This document shows positions 28,872-39,309 of a DNA stretch of 64,000 nucleotides, piece after piece. The notes under the pieces are model-generated. The model was given only the letters and a program-made list of their open reading frames with translations. It was not told where the DNA came from and did no database searches. Made by a program: the position numbers and the translations under genes. Position 1 is the first letter of the stretch, and each line of letters opens with the position of its first letter. Source of the stretch: Rosistilla ulvae (GTDB lineage Bacteria; Planctomycetota; Planctomycetia; Pirellulales; Pirellulaceae); contig NZ_CP036261.1 of assembly GCF_007741475.1 (NCBI RefSeq), forward strand, positions 620,001 through 684,000. Direction: 5' to 3'.

Positions 28872-31800
28872 ATGTGGATCGTCCGCTTGGCGCTGATGCG
28901 CCCCTACACCTTCGTCGTCGCATCGATGTTGATCGCCATCGCCGGCGTGATCTCGATTCGTCGGATGGAGACCGACATCTTTCCGCAAGTCAATATTCCG
29001 GTCGTCGCGATCATCTGGAATTACGAGGGGATTCCGCCGGACGAAATGGAGAAGCGGATCGTCGGCAGCTTTGAACGGGTGCTCTTCTCCACCGTCAGCG
29101 ATATCGAACATGTCGAGAGCCAGTCGCTCAACGGGATCAGCGTCGTCAAGGTCTTCCTGCAGGAAGGGGCAAGCATCGAAGCGGCGATTTCGCAGATCGT
29201 CGCAACTTCGCAGCAGTCGCTGAAGTCGATGCCGCCGGGAATTTTTCCGCCGCTGGTGATGCGGTACAACGCGGCCAACGTGCCGATCGTGCAGGCGTCG
29301 ATCGGCAGCGATGTGCTGACCGAACAGCAGTTGTACGACTTGGCGATCAACACGATGCGGCCTGGATTGGCGCCGGTCCGCGGTGCGCAGCTGACCTGGC
29401 CGTACGGCGGCAAAGTGCGTCAGATCATGATCGATATCGATCCGGAAAAACTGCACGCCTGGGGCATCTCGCCGGGAGAGATCTCCGAGGCGGTCAACGT
29501 GCAGAATCTGATCCTTCCCTCCGGATCGGTCAAGATCGGCGTTCAGGAGATGAACGTCCGGCTCAACGGCAGCACCCAGGCAGTCGAGGCGATCAGCGAA
29601 CTGCCGATCAAATCGATTGGCAATCGAACGATCACGATCGGCGACGTGGCGGTGGTGCGCGATGGTTTTGCCCCGCAGCGGAACATCGTCCACGTCGATG
29701 GAAAACGCGGCGTGTTGCAGCCGATTTTGAAGTCCAGCGGATCGACGTTAGATATCGTCCGCGGAGTTCGCGATCGGTTGCCGGCGGTGTTGAACACGTT
29801 GCCCGAAGCGATGAAGGTGACGCTGTTGGCCGATCAATCGATCTTTGTTCGCAATGCGGTGCACGGCGTGTTGGTCGAAGCGGCGATCGCCGCGGGGCTG
29901 ACCGGAGCGATGATTCTGTTGTTCTTGGGGTCGTGGCGTAGCACGCTGATCATTGTGATTTCGATCCCGCTTGCGATCCTCGCCTCGATCACCGTCATGG
30001 GCGCGCTGGGCCATTCGCTCAACGTGATGACCTTGGGCGGGCTGGCTTTGGCCGTTGGTATTCTGGTCGACGACGCAACGGTGGAGATCGAAAACATCCA
30101 TCGCAATCTGCATCAGAAGAAAGGGCTCACGCGGTCGATCCTCGATGGAGCACAACAGATCGCGATGCCTGCGCTTGTTTCGACACTCTGCATCTGCATT
30201 GTTTTCCTGCCCGTCTGGTTTATCACCGGAACCGCCCGCGCACTGTTTGTGCCGATGGCGATGGCGGTGGTCTTCGCGATGCTGGCTAGTTATCTGTTGA
30301 GTCGGACGTTGGTCCCGACGATGACCCGCTATCTGTTGGCTGCGGAGGTCGACCGCTATGTGACGGCCGATGGTTCGGCAGACGGAAGCGGGCTCTTCAT
30401 GCGACTTCACCACGTCTTCAATCGCGCTTTTGAATGGATGCGGGGGATCTATGGCAGTGGCTTGTCGTGGCTGCTGGCGCATCGCATCGCCGTGACGGTG
30501 CTGTTCCTCGGTTTTTCGCTCGGGTCCTTTGTGCTGTTGCCCATGATCGGGCAGGATTTCTTTCCCTCGGTCGATTCGGGGCAGATGCGGTTGCATGTGC
30601 GAGCCCCTGCGGGAACGCGCGTCGAAGAGACCGAACGCCACTTCGCCCGCGTGGTCGATACGGTTCGCGAAGTCATCCCGGCCGAAGAGATCGAATCGAT
30701 CATCGACAACATGGGGATTCCGAACAGTGGAATCAATCTGGCGCTCAGCGATGGCACGTTGATGTCGTCGGCCGACGGTGAGATTCTGATCACGCTGGGG
30801 CAGGGGCATGCGCCAACCGACGTCTACAAAAAGAATTTGCGTGGCGAGTTGATGCGCCGCTTTCCCGAATTGATCTTCTTCTTCAAACCGCCAGATATCA
30901 TCACCCAGGTCCTGAACTTTGGACTCTCGGCCCCCGTCGATATCCAACTGGTGGGACCGCGAAGGAATCTGGCAGCCAATTATGAAATCGCCAAACAGAT
31001 TCGCGACCAGCTGCAAGAGATCCCGGGTGCGGCCGATGTGCGGATCCACCAGGTGCCCTACGCTCCGGAGTTGCAGATCGAAACCGATCGAACCCTTTTG
31101 AGTCAGTTGGGGATTTCGCAGCGTGAACTGGCCAACGATGTGTTGGTTTCGCTCAGCTCCAGCAAACAAGCGGCTCCCAACTACTGGCTGGATCCGAAGA
31201 AGGGGATTCAGTATCCGTTGGTCGTTCAATCGCCACAGCGCCAGGTGACTTCGGTTGCCGCGATTTCGGCGACTCCGATCACGTCGCGCGAAGATGCCAA
31301 TGCGTCTCAGTTGTTGGGCAACCTGGCTCAGGTGACGCGCCGCGTTGGACCAACCAACGTGACCCACTACAACGTGGCACCGAGCCTGGATGTGCTGGCC
31401 AATGTCGAAGGGACCGATCTGGGGAGCGTCGCGGCGGAGGTCGATCGCGTGCTGGCCGGATTCCAGGATCAATTGCCGCGGGGGACGACGCTGAAGGTTC
31501 GCGGCCAAGTCGACAGCATGCGTTCGTCCTTCACCGCACTCTCCTACGGCGTGCTGTTTGCGATCGTGTTGGTTTATCTATTGATGGTCGTCAACTTTCA
31601 ATCGTGGACCGACCCGTTGATCGTCTTGATGGCGTTGCCGGGAGCGTTGTGCGGCATCATTTGGATGCTGTTTGTCACGCAGACGACGATCAGCGTGCCG
31701 TCGTTGATGGGAACGATCATGTGCGTTGGGGTTGCCACCGCAAACTCCATTCTGGTCGTCACGTTTGCTAACGATCAACGGCGACTCGGCAAGAACGCGC

Positions 31801-32069
31801 ACGATGCCGCTTGGGCGGCCGGCGTGACGCGGATTCGCCCCGTCCTGATGACGGCCGGAGCGATGATTCTAGGCATGTTGCCGATGGCGTTGGGGATTGG
31901 CGAAGGTGCCGAACAGAACGCTCCGCTGGGACGCGCGGTGATCGGGGGACTGATGATGGCAACCGTTGCCACGCTGGTCTTTGTGCCCGTTATGTACAGC
32001 TTGATTCGCGTCAAACCACCGCGAGCTATCGAAGATCTGGATCGAATCGAGGAATTTGGGAAAGCATGA
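28872..32069 (+). CDS. RND efflux transporter permease
   Basis: 1065 residues, the AcrB/MexB-like size. The N-terminus LALMRPYTFVVASMLIAIAG is the first membrane helix; two large periplasmic domains and twelve helices follow. The proton-relay Asp pair in helix 4 is present (GILVDDATVEIENIHRNLH). The protein pumps solutes out of the inner membrane or periplasm by proton antiport. Its stop overlaps the start of the adaptor gene by 4 nt. No outer-membrane channel gene of the TolC type is adjacent. The substrate is unknown; heavy-metal-specific features were not seen, so a general or drug-type pump is more likely. Confidence 0.93.
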   Translation: MWIVRLALMRPYTFVVASMLIAIAGVISIRRMETDIFPQVNIPVVAIIWNYEGIPPDEMEKRIVGSFERVLFSTVSDIEHVESQSLNGISVVKVFLQEGASIEAAISQIVATSQQSLKSMPPGIFPPLVMRYNAANVPIVQASIGSDVLTEQQLYDLAINTMRPGLAPVRGAQLTWPYGGKVRQIMIDIDPEKLHAWGISPGEISEAVNVQNLILPSGSVKIGVQEMNVRLNGSTQAVEAISELPIKSIGNRTITIGDVAVVRDGFAPQRNIVHVDGKRGVLQPILKSSGSTLDIVRGVRDRLPAVLNTLPEAMKVTLLADQSIFVRNAVHGVLVEAAIAAGLTGAMILLFLGSWRSTLIIVISIPLAILASITVMGALGHSLNVMTLGGLALAVGILVDDATVEIENIHRNLHQKKGLTRSILDGAQQIAMPALVSTLCICIVFLPVWFITGTARALFVPMAMAVVFAMLASYLLSRTLVPTMTRYLLAAEVDRYVTADGSADGSGLFMRLHHVFNRAFEWMRGIYGSGLSWLLAHRIAVTVLFLGFSLGSFVLLPMIGQDFFPSVDSGQMRLHVRAPAGTRVEETERHFARVVDTVREVIPAEEIESIIDNMGIPNSGINLALSDGTLMSSADGEILITLGQGHAPTDVYKKNLRGELMRRFPELIFFFKPPDIITQVLNFGLSAPVDIQLVGPRRNLAANYEIAKQIRDQLQEIPGAADVRIHQVPYAPELQIETDRTLLSQLGISQRELANDVLVSLSSSKQAAPNYWLDPKKGIQYPLVVQSPQRQVTSVAAISATPITSREDANASQLLGNLAQVTRRVGPTNVTHYNVAPSLDVLANVEGTDLGSVAAEVDRVLAGFQDQLPRGTTLKVRGQVDSMRSSFTALSYGVLFAIVLVYLLMVVNFQSWTDPLIVLMALPGALCGIIWMLFVTQTTISVPSLMGTIMCVGVATANSILVVTFANDQRRLGKNAHDAAWAAGVTRIRPVLMTAGAMILGMLPMALGIGEGAEQNAPLGRAVIGGLMMATVATLVFVPVMYSLIRVKPPRAIEDLDRIEEFGKA

Positions 32070-33322
32070 ACGAACACACATTAACAATCGACGCCGATAC
32101 GATCGACGACATCGGCGATCCCGCTCCGGTGCCCAACGTGCCGGCGTGGAAGTTGGCTTTCTTGATCCTTGCGCTAACCGGAATGATCGTCGCCGCATTT
32201 TTTGTCGGCTGGTTGCCCAAGACGCATCGCCAGCAAACGCTTGTCGAGACGGTGCAGCGGCAGAAAGCGATGCTGCCGATCGTGGAGATCGTTTTGCCGA
32301 AGCCGGCCTTGGAGACGGTCGAAGTCACTTTCCCCGGCGAGATCGAAGCGCTCGAAGAGACGGTGATCTATGCGCGAACCAGTGGCTACTTGAAGCGGTG
32401 GCACGTCGACATCGGTGACACCGTCCAACAGGGCCAACTGTTGGCCGAAATCGATACGCCCGAGGTCGATCAGCAGTTGCAGCAGGCTTTGGCAAATGTC
32501 GAACAGCTCAAGGCGCGTCGGGAAGTGGCTGAGACCAAGTTGGAGCTGACTCGCTATACGCTGACCCGATTGGATGAATTGCTTCAGTCGCAGGCCGCCT
32601 CGCGTCAGGAATACGATGAGAGTCAAGCGGAGTTTGCGGTCGCCGAACACCAGGTGAAAGTGGCGGATGCCGACATCGCTGCCGGAATGGCTGAATTGCA
32701 ACGGATCAAGGAATTACAGTCGTTTGCGAAAGTCTACGCGCCGTTCGCCGGGACGATCGTCGAGCGTTCGATCGATCTTGGTCAGCTGGTGACCTCCGGC
32801 AGCGGACAGGCTCAATCCCTGTTTCGTTTGGTCTCAACCGACCGTGTCCGGGGCGTCGTGCACGTTCCTCAGATCTACGCATTTAACATCGAGCCCGGTG
32901 AACAGGCTCAGCTGTTGGTGCGCGAAATGGCGGACAGGACCTTCGTCGGCGCAGTCGCCCGCACCGCGCGATCGCTCGACCTGCAAACCCGCACGATGCG
33001 AATCGAAATCGAATTCGACAACTCCGACGGCCAACTGCTCCCAGGAGCGTACGTGCAGGTCCGCCTGCCGGTGCGTCGTCCCAATCCACCGATGTTGATT
33101 CCCGCATCGGCGTTGATCTTTAACGCCAGCGGTTCGCAGATCGCAACGGTCAACGCCGAGAACTTGGTGGAGCTGCGAGCGGTCGACGTCGATGCCGACT
33201 ACGGGAACGTGTTGGGAATCGCCACCGGGATCGAATCGACCGACCGAATCGTTGTCAATCCAGGCGAACGCTTGGTCGACGGCATGTCGGTAACCATCGC
33301 CGAACCCGACGCCGCGGGTTGA
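32066..33322 (+). CDS. RND efflux periplasmic adaptor (membrane fusion protein)
   Basis: 418 residues from the ATG at 32066, which overlaps the permease stop (ATGA). One N-terminal membrane helix (LAFLILALTGMIVAAFFVGWL, residues about 28-48) anchors it. The HlyD/AcrA layout follows: first lipoyl half (YLKRWHVDIGDTVQQGQLLA), a coiled-coil hairpin rich in Gln/Glu/Ala (residues about 130-220), second lipoyl half (VYAPFAGTIVERSIDLGQLV), beta-barrel and membrane-proximal domain. It links the permease at 28872-32069 to an outer-membrane channel encoded elsewhere. The upstream-extended reading frame starting inside the permease gene is not used. Confidence 0.93.
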   Translation: MNEHTLTIDADTIDDIGDPAPVPNVPAWKLAFLILALTGMIVAAFFVGWLPKTHRQQTLVETVQRQKAMLPIVEIVLPKPALETVEVTFPGEIEALEETVIYARTSGYLKRWHVDIGDTVQQGQLLAEIDTPEVDQQLQQALANVEQLKARREVAETKLELTRYTLTRLDELLQSQAASRQEYDESQAEFAVAEHQVKVADADIAAGMAELQRIKELQSFAKVYAPFAGTIVERSIDLGQLVTSGSGQAQSLFRLVSTDRVRGVVHVPQIYAFNIEPGEQAQLLVREMADRTFVGAVARTARSLDLQTRTMRIEIEFDNSDGQLLPGAYVQVRLPVRRPNPPMLIPASALIFNASGSQIATVNAENLVELRAVDVDADYGNVLGIATGIESTDRIVVNPGERLVDGMSVTIAEPDAAG

Positions 33323-33722
33323 ATGAAGCAACACCGAAGTCCCAGCAACTGACGCTCAGACCGAAACAAAACCGCGGCAGCACCGGCCGCATAAAGCCTA
33401 CGGCGCGAGCCGCAGGAAAGGTTGGGCGTGGGCTCAGCACGGAGCCTCGGATGGGAAGACTGTCTCTCCGGCGAGGGCCGAAGGACCGGCGATTTGCATA
33501 TAGCTCTGGTCAAACGGTGCGAGCCTAGCGAGCGGAGTGCCCGCTGATACCTCCTATTGAAACACTGTTTAACCTGTCGACGAATACGTCCGAGTTGAAA
33601 CGTGTTGCTTTGGCGAGTTAGAATTAGCTCGCGAATGAATCAATAGGAGTCGTCTCCACATCAACGGGCGACAACTCGCCGCCACGGGCATGCGTGATTT
33701 GAAACCCACTAGGAATCATCCG
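33323..33722. other. Intergenic region, no gene recognised
   Basis: 400 bp between the RND adaptor and the cysteine-peptidase-like gene. The left half is GC-rich and resembles a dispersed repeat remnant; the right half is more AT-rich and probably holds the promoter for the next gene. No RNA gene or clear hairpin is recognised. Confidence 0.4.
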
Positions 33723-35069
33723 ATGATCTTTGAGTACCGGTGTCTTGCTTGTTGGTCCTTGATTTGGGTGAGTTGCATCGGTGCAGATGGAGTTATATCT
33801 GCTGAAGAAGCAAACCCCAACGCAAGAGCAGCAGACAGTCGCGTGTCGTGGCAGGCACAAGTTGTCGAGAACGCGCGGATCATGTCGCGAGTGAAATGGA
33901 GTCCCGTCGCCAGTGGAATGCCGAAGCGAGGAGGGTATTTCGAAAAAGGAGTCGAATACACCGGTGTTCCCTATTCAAGTGTCAAATCTGTGGGACGCTA
34001 TGTCGGATACGACATTTTTCTCAAGACATTTTTGGCGGCAGTCGAGAATCCCCGCAGCGTGCTCTACACCGAAAATTTGCGTGGAAAGGTGAGCAACGCA
34101 GAGTGCTACTATGGGAAGGTCTGTTCTTCTTATACCAGCTATGCTTTGCAGTGCGGCATCTGGTATGTGAGCCGGTTGCATGGCCCGCCGCATCGCAACG
34201 GAGTTCGGGTTGTGGATTCGCCGTCGGCTCAAACCGCGGAAGTGGGCGACGTTATTTACACGCCGCCAGCGACAGCAGGTGGTGGTTCACACGTAGAACT
34301 CATAACAGGATTCACCAGGGACGCCGATGGTAAAGTAACTCACGTCCGTGTCGAGGATAGCTGGCCCCAAACGACTCGGAATAACAACCGCAGCGTCAAG
34401 AACTTCAATTCGCATGTTCGCGCTAGAGGGCGACAGTTGTTGCGGATTACCGATTTAGACGCCTGGCGCGAAGGCAATCGAGCGGAATCCTTTCTGTTTC
34501 CAAACTACCGCGAAGATTCCGCATCGCCAGAGATCAACCGCGTCTTGCTTCTCGACCTCGGGGATTGGGTCCCTTACCACAAAGGGCAGGACGTTAAGTT
34601 CAACATCATGGACAGGGATGATCAGGGCGTGAAAGCTCTTGTTGTTAAACGGGGAGAGACTGTCGTTGAAACAATCAACCGGCCCGGAAAGGGTGTCATC
34701 GAACTCTCGTTTTCAACTTGTGGCGACTACACTGCGCACTGCGTGATGGACGACGATTCGCTCAGCCAGGTGTGCGAATTCGCTGTTTGTGATCTTGATT
34801 TCACTATGCCCGTCGATGCGATAGCCCTAGGGGAAACATGGGAGATCGATATCGACTCCGAAAACATGGACGTCATCATTGTGTACTTTAAGAGCGACGC
34901 AAACAGCTACGAAGAACACAACGTGTTTGTTTCCGATCAAGAACGGCAAGCGGGAAAAGTTGTCATTCCTGCAGATATGCTTCAAGGCAAAGGGAAGCTG
35001 CAAGTGTGGCTGATAGGCGAGAACCGATATGGAAGGTTGAAGAAACGAAGAGATGCGGTGGTTGAATGA
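33723..35069 (+). CDS. Exported protein with NlpC/P60- or CHAP-like cysteine peptidase features
   Basis: 448 residues from ATG 33723 (TAGGA upstream; an ATG at 33690 would add 11 residues). Signal peptide (LACWSLIWVSCIGADGVIS). Residues about 100-210 resemble a papain-like/NlpC-P60 fold: Cys residues in NAECYYGKVCSSYTSYAL with a downstream His in GGGSHVELITGF, and GDVIYTP, the usual strand before the His. The C-terminal part is beta-rich and probably Ig-like. It may cleave peptidoglycan peptides or another amide; the catalytic assignment is by pattern only. This and the next genes form a set of exported proteins of unclear partnership. Confidence 0.6.
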   Translation: MIFEYRCLACWSLIWVSCIGADGVISAEEANPNARAADSRVSWQAQVVENARIMSRVKWSPVASGMPKRGGYFEKGVEYTGVPYSSVKSVGRYVGYDIFLKTFLAAVENPRSVLYTENLRGKVSNAECYYGKVCSSYTSYALQCGIWYVSRLHGPPHRNGVRVVDSPSAQTAEVGDVIYTPPATAGGGSHVELITGFTRDADGKVTHVRVEDSWPQTTRNNNRSVKNFNSHVRARGRQLLRITDLDAWREGNRAESFLFPNYREDSASPEINRVLLLDLGDWVPYHKGQDVKFNIMDRDDQGVKALVVKRGETVVETINRPGKGVIELSFSTCGDYTAHCVMDDDSLSQVCEFAVCDLDFTMPVDAIALGETWEIDIDSENMDVIIVYFKSDANSYEEHNVFVSDQERQAGKVVIPADMLQGKGKLQVWLIGENRYGRLKKRRDAVVE

Positions 35070-35373
35070 TATGACATGGTGGTCCGCGTGGATCACGTTT
35101 TATCCAGGGACGTTGTTGTCTCGATTCATTTGCCTGCCGAGCCTTTTTTAATACGAGTCGAAGCGTCCGGTGAGCAACGCCGGGAATTGCCACGAACCAG
35201 ATGACGCTGCGGATCGAGGGAGTTTGATTGGCAACAGGAGAGCGATTCGTGCCTGCCCCAGAAGTTGATTTGAATGTTGGTTTCCATTCGCCTTCGGTCA
35301 TGTGTCAAGTCCATGCCATCGGTTGATGGATGATGAATCGCATACTCGTTTTGTCGAATCGAAAGGTACTGGA
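35070..35373. other. Intergenic region
   Basis: 304 bp without a recognisable gene. The tail contains the promoter/leader of the next small gene. Short ORFs here lack coding character. Confidence 0.4.
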
Positions 35374-35844
35374 ATGAAGACGTTTCTTCAGATCATGTTG
35401 TGGCTAATCGTGGCCACTGGATTGAGCTACGGCGCACAGTCGCTCGACGGCGTTGGCACTTCACCAGAACGAAGCGACAACGCGACAGCATTCGATGCAG
35501 CCCTCAGTGCGCAACCAAAGCTGTTGCGAATTTCGGGGCGTTTTGACGGCAGTGGGCGAATCCGGTTCACTCGCCGTGTCGTGCGTTACGAACACAAAAG
35601 CTGGCAGCCCCCGAGTCGTGTTCTCTTCGACGGTGAACCTTGGACGAAATTGGATCGAACACCGGCACCGTGGCGTGATTTCGGAACTCGTTTGGATCTG
35701 TCAAAGGCATGGATCGCCAAGCGAAAAGGTCGCGACGTGATCGCACTGGAACATACGCCCGACGGTTTCGATCTGTACATCTGCGACTCGCCAAACGGTT
35801 CGGGCGACTACAGCGTGACGCTTGCTATTCCGCGACGAAAATGA
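35374..35844 (+). CDS. Small exported protein of unknown function
   Basis: 156 residues from ATG 35374, with AAAGG eight nt upstream. Signal peptide (MLWLIVATGLSYGAQS). The mature part is Arg/Asp-rich and probably beta-structured, with RISGRFDGSGRIRFTRRVV and VIALEHTPDGFDLYICDSP. I do not recognise a domain. The phrase order (strand-rich, Trp at WKP-like positions, acidic turns) would fit a small carbohydrate- or protein-binding module, but this is a guess. Its neighbours are other exported proteins of a probable glycan-related group. Confidence 0.6.
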   Translation: MKTFLQIMLWLIVATGLSYGAQSLDGVGTSPERSDNATAFDAALSAQPKLLRISGRFDGSGRIRFTRRVVRYEHKSWQPPSRVLFDGEPWTKLDRTPAPWRDFGTRLDLSKAWIAKRKGRDVIALEHTPDGFDLYICDSPNGSGDYSVTLAIPRRK

Positions 35845-36183
35845 TTTGCGGCGGGGTAAAGCGAACCTAATCCGGCGCGCTGAAGGGGGCCGTTGTTTTT
35901 GACCAGCGCTATGGAGGCGACGTAACGCTGTGTCGGAAGCAAAGGCGGACACGGGGCCCTCGCTCGCTCTGTGGCAAGGAACTCGCCCTTCGTCGGCGGT
36001 TAGCGTGGGGCTGCGGTCCTTTGCGGCTTGCTATCACTGGTGCGTTCGATTAGCCTTCTCGATTCTCTCCGGTTGCACTTTGATGATGCCGTCGATCGGC
36101 GATTCGCTTGTGCGGAATTGAGATCGCATCGCCCAAAAACTGCAGTTCTCCCGAACAAACGCAGTCACACCACGGATTAGATC
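35845..36183. other. Intergenic region
   Basis: 339 bp between the small exported protein and the DUF4838 gene, with no recognisable gene. The final 60 bp are more AT-rich and probably contain the promoter of the DUF4838 gene. Confidence 0.4.
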
Positions 36184-39100
36184 ATGCGTAAACGCATTCC
36201 CTTTCTTGCCGCTTTATTCGGTTGCCTGTTGGCGAACATGGTGGCGGCGGATGAAACCATCGTTGCAAGTTTGGCGGTCGAGCCGAACACTTGTTATCGC
36301 TTGCAGTTCGACGCGGAGGCGGGTGGGGAATCGGCTACTTGGTTACTCGACACGATCGATGAACATGGGGATGTCCCGCACGCGGGCAGTCACCACGATG
36401 CGTGGCAACAGATCACGCCCGAGCAAAGCCGCTACGTTCATGTCTTTCGCTCTGTCCCCAATGCAACAACGGTTAATCTTGCGGTTCGCGGCGAAGGGAA
36501 ACTGCCACGAGTGAGCGACGTGCAATTGCAGGCGGTGACGGTGGAGAGCTTGTTTGTGAACGGAGATTTCAGCGAAGGGGCCGGAAACTATTCCGGTTGG
36601 TCGGAAACACTCAACACGCGTTTTGTCGAAGTCGACGGCAAGACAGCCTTAAAGATCGAGCACAACGGTTATGCGTTGACCGATCGCATTCCGGTGGTTG
36701 GCGGAGCGGACTATCGCTTCGACGCTGGGGCGGCGATGCCAAACTACGTCTTGGCTTACGATTCCGATATGCATCTTCTAACGCCGGCTCCCTACAACCG
36801 CCACCGCGAACTGAAGACTCCCGAACAGGCGGCCTATCTTCGGTTGTTGTATCAGACCAGCTTTGACCACATCCCTGCTTACCGAACAAAAACGATGACG
36901 GGTGTGGGGCTGCGGCCAGTTGATGCCGACGCTGTCGCGGACGAGACGGATCTTCCGCTGTACCCTGGCGAAGTTGTGCTCGACAGCCGAGCCGATCCAC
37001 GCGAGCTTCGGGCGGCTCACGAGCTGTGTCATTGGATCCGGGAGATTACCGGCAAACGGCTGGTCCTGCTCGCGCAGCCCTCCCAACGCGACAACACCAA
37101 GTTTTTGCTTGGGGCCAAGTGGGCACAGGAATATCAAAACGACATCGACTATCTGGCCGGATCGGATGGATATGCCATCCGCCGCAGCGGAAACAGGATC
37201 CATGTATTTGGAAGCCACCCACGCGGGACGTTGTTTGGCGTTCATGCGCTGCTAGAGAAAAACACCGACATCATCTGGCCGCGGCCGCATCCGGATTTCG
37301 TCGCGGTATATTCACATGTACCCGAAATCGAATTCTCGCAGACTGATCTAATCTCCCGACCCGCGTTTAAGGTGCGTCAGATTTCCTTTCCCGGTGGCGA
37401 TCGGAATCCCGTGATCAGCCACGACTGGATCGGCCGCAACGGCGGCAACTCGCCGATGAAATTAGGGAAAGGCTTCCAGTATCTGAATTGGTTGTCGGGA
37501 GCGACGATCGGCGCCGGAGGCGGCTACATTTGGAGTTTCATGGGGCTGAAGCAAGAGGACGAAACGCTATACCCGCTGGTCAACGGCAACCGCCTGCGCA
37601 ACATGTGGCGTCAGCCCTGTTACACGCACAGTGACGTTCCTAAGGTCATGGCTGACGCCGCCCGCGAAATGCTGGAAAGCGTCCCGGGCCGAAAGCTCGA
37701 GTTTCTAATCTCGCGAGTGGGAGACAATTGGGAGGTCTGTAGTTGTTCCGAGTGCATGCAGCCGATTCGGTTAGCCGATGGCAGTGAATTGGCTCCCAAA
37801 GCGACAAGCAGTATCAAAGATCCGCTTTTCTTTTCGACTCGCAATTACATGATGCTGAATCGGATGGCGGAAGAGTTGGTCAAGGATTATCCCGACCTCG
37901 AATTACATACGCACGCTTACATTTTTGCCGCCGAGCCGCCCAAGGTGAAGCTGCATCCAGCGATCGTGCCTCACTTCGCTGCATACCCGACGAAAAACGA
38001 ACGCTATCCCATCTTGGAACAGCCCTCCAGGCCGGGCGCTGTTTGGGGCAGGCGGATGCGACAGTGGAGCGAGGAGCAAGAAGTCCGGTTTGGATTTTTT
38101 GGCTACTACTACACCGCAGGTTTCAATGCGCTGGCCGACACGGCCGGGCCCGACTACAAGGCGCTAGCCGAGATGGGGGGCATCCACGCACATTGCGAAG
38201 GATTTGCTGTCGATTCGACCGACACGAGCAACTGGGATGTAGACGGTTGCGAGAAATGGGCGATCGCTAAACTGCAATGGGACCCGACGTTGGATCCGGC
38301 GGCACTGCGGGATGAATACATCACTCGCACCTACCGCGAAGCGTCCGAACTGATGCGGCAGTTCTACCAGATCATCAACGATTCATGGCACGATTCCAGT
38401 AATCCCACGACGGTGAATTGTCACACGCCGGCTGCGGAATTGTTCCAGAAGTTCATCGTCGATCCTGGAGTTGAGAAGCGTGCGCGGGCCGCGTTGTTAG
38501 AAGCCCGAACGCTTGCAACCGATTCAAAAACTCAAAAGTTGGTCGAGCGAGTTCTCGAAAAGTTTGACCACTATGCTGCCGGACTCAATCGCCTGCCAGT
38601 TCCGTTGGTTCCCGAATCGACCGAGCAATGGAACCAGTACGATTCGCAACACTGGTACAAGGCTCATGAGATCAGCGGGTTCAAGCGAATCGCTAATGCA
38701 GAGCCACTCGCTGAGGATACGCCGGCGCAGTACGCAACAACCGTTGCGATGATGCGGGACAAGGATCATCTGTATTTCAAGATCGATGCTTTTGCGAATG
38801 ACGATCCGGCGACGGTTGCCTCGCAACCGTTGAATGCTTTCCCGCAGGGGGATCGCGTCGAAATTGTGCTTCGGTCCGGTGCCGACACCTACTATTGGGC
38901 GGTCGGTGAGGATTGCGGAACTTATTTGTTGAAGAACTGGAACACGGCGGAGTCGGCCTGGAACAACGAGGTTCGTACACAGCATGATCGAGGCGAAGGG
39001 CGTTGGTCGGTGCTGCTGGCAGTTCCATTGAAAGATATCGGCGCGGATCGGGACAGCATCGATATCGATGGCAAGTTCAGCAGGGTCGTCCATCCTCAGA

Positions 39101-39186
39101 GTGCCAAACGCGAGGAAAGCACTTACGACGGTCGCGGCATCTTCACCGAGCACAAACTGTTGCGCAGTCCGTTTCAGTTTGATTAG
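36184..39186 (+). CDS. DUF4838 glycosidase-like protein with C-terminal carbohydrate-binding-like domain
   Basis: 1000 residues. Signal peptide (FLAALFGCLLANMVAA), then a beta-sandwich N-terminal region. From about residue 250 there is an alpha-glucuronidase/hexosaminidase-like N-domain (ELCHWIREITGKRLVLL, GYAIRRSGNRIHVFGSHPRG, GTLFGVHALLEKN). The DUF4838 barrel-like core follows (GDNWEVCSCSECMQP, LNRMAEELVKDYPDLELHTH, GIHAHCEGFAVDST). The C-terminal ~180 residues resemble a family 9 carbohydrate-binding domain (DHLYFKIDAFAND, GDRVEIVLRSG). It probably acts on plant or algal polysaccharide outside the cytoplasm, but no activity is established for DUF4838. The next gene encodes a likely binding partner. 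Confidence 0.82.
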   Translation: MRKRIPFLAALFGCLLANMVAADETIVASLAVEPNTCYRLQFDAEAGGESATWLLDTIDEHGDVPHAGSHHDAWQQITPEQSRYVHVFRSVPNATTVNLAVRGEGKLPRVSDVQLQAVTVESLFVNGDFSEGAGNYSGWSETLNTRFVEVDGKTALKIEHNGYALTDRIPVVGGADYRFDAGAAMPNYVLAYDSDMHLLTPAPYNRHRELKTPEQAAYLRLLYQTSFDHIPAYRTKTMTGVGLRPVDADAVADETDLPLYPGEVVLDSRADPRELRAAHELCHWIREITGKRLVLLAQPSQRDNTKFLLGAKWAQEYQNDIDYLAGSDGYAIRRSGNRIHVFGSHPRGTLFGVHALLEKNTDIIWPRPHPDFVAVYSHVPEIEFSQTDLISRPAFKVRQISFPGGDRNPVISHDWIGRNGGNSPMKLGKGFQYLNWLSGATIGAGGGYIWSFMGLKQEDETLYPLVNGNRLRNMWRQPCYTHSDVPKVMADAAREMLESVPGRKLEFLISRVGDNWEVCSCSECMQPIRLADGSELAPKATSSIKDPLFFSTRNYMMLNRMAEELVKDYPDLELHTHAYIFAAEPPKVKLHPAIVPHFAAYPTKNERYPILEQPSRPGAVWGRRMRQWSEEQEVRFGFFGYYYTAGFNALADTAGPDYKALAEMGGIHAHCEGFAVDSTDTSNWDVDGCEKWAIAKLQWDPTLDPAALRDEYITRTYREASELMRQFYQIINDSWHDSSNPTTVNCHTPAAELFQKFIVDPGVEKRARAALLEARTLATDSKTQKLVERVLEKFDHYAAGLNRLPVPLVPESTEQWNQYDSQHWYKAHEISGFKRIANAEPLAEDTPAQYATTVAMMRDKDHLYFKIDAFANDDPATVASQPLNAFPQGDRVEIVLRSGADTYYWAVGEDCGTYLLKNWNTAESAWNNEVRTQHDRGEGRWSVLLAVPLKDIGADRDSIDIDGKFSRVVHPQSAKREESTYDGRGIFTEHKLLRSPFQFD

Positions 39187-39309
39187 CTGTTCCCAGTCGA
39201 CCGCTGATTCCTGCGTCATGCGATCGGTTTGTTATTCGTCTCGCGGGCCGTACTGTCTCGCTGTTGTGCAGACGCCTTCATCTTGAAATTACAACTGAAA
39301 TTCGCTCCC

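Noticed and set aside
29748-31508. Long minus-strand ORF of 586 codons
   Set aside because: Lies entirely antisense to the RND permease; composition rich in His, Arg, Gln and Asp with no family motif.
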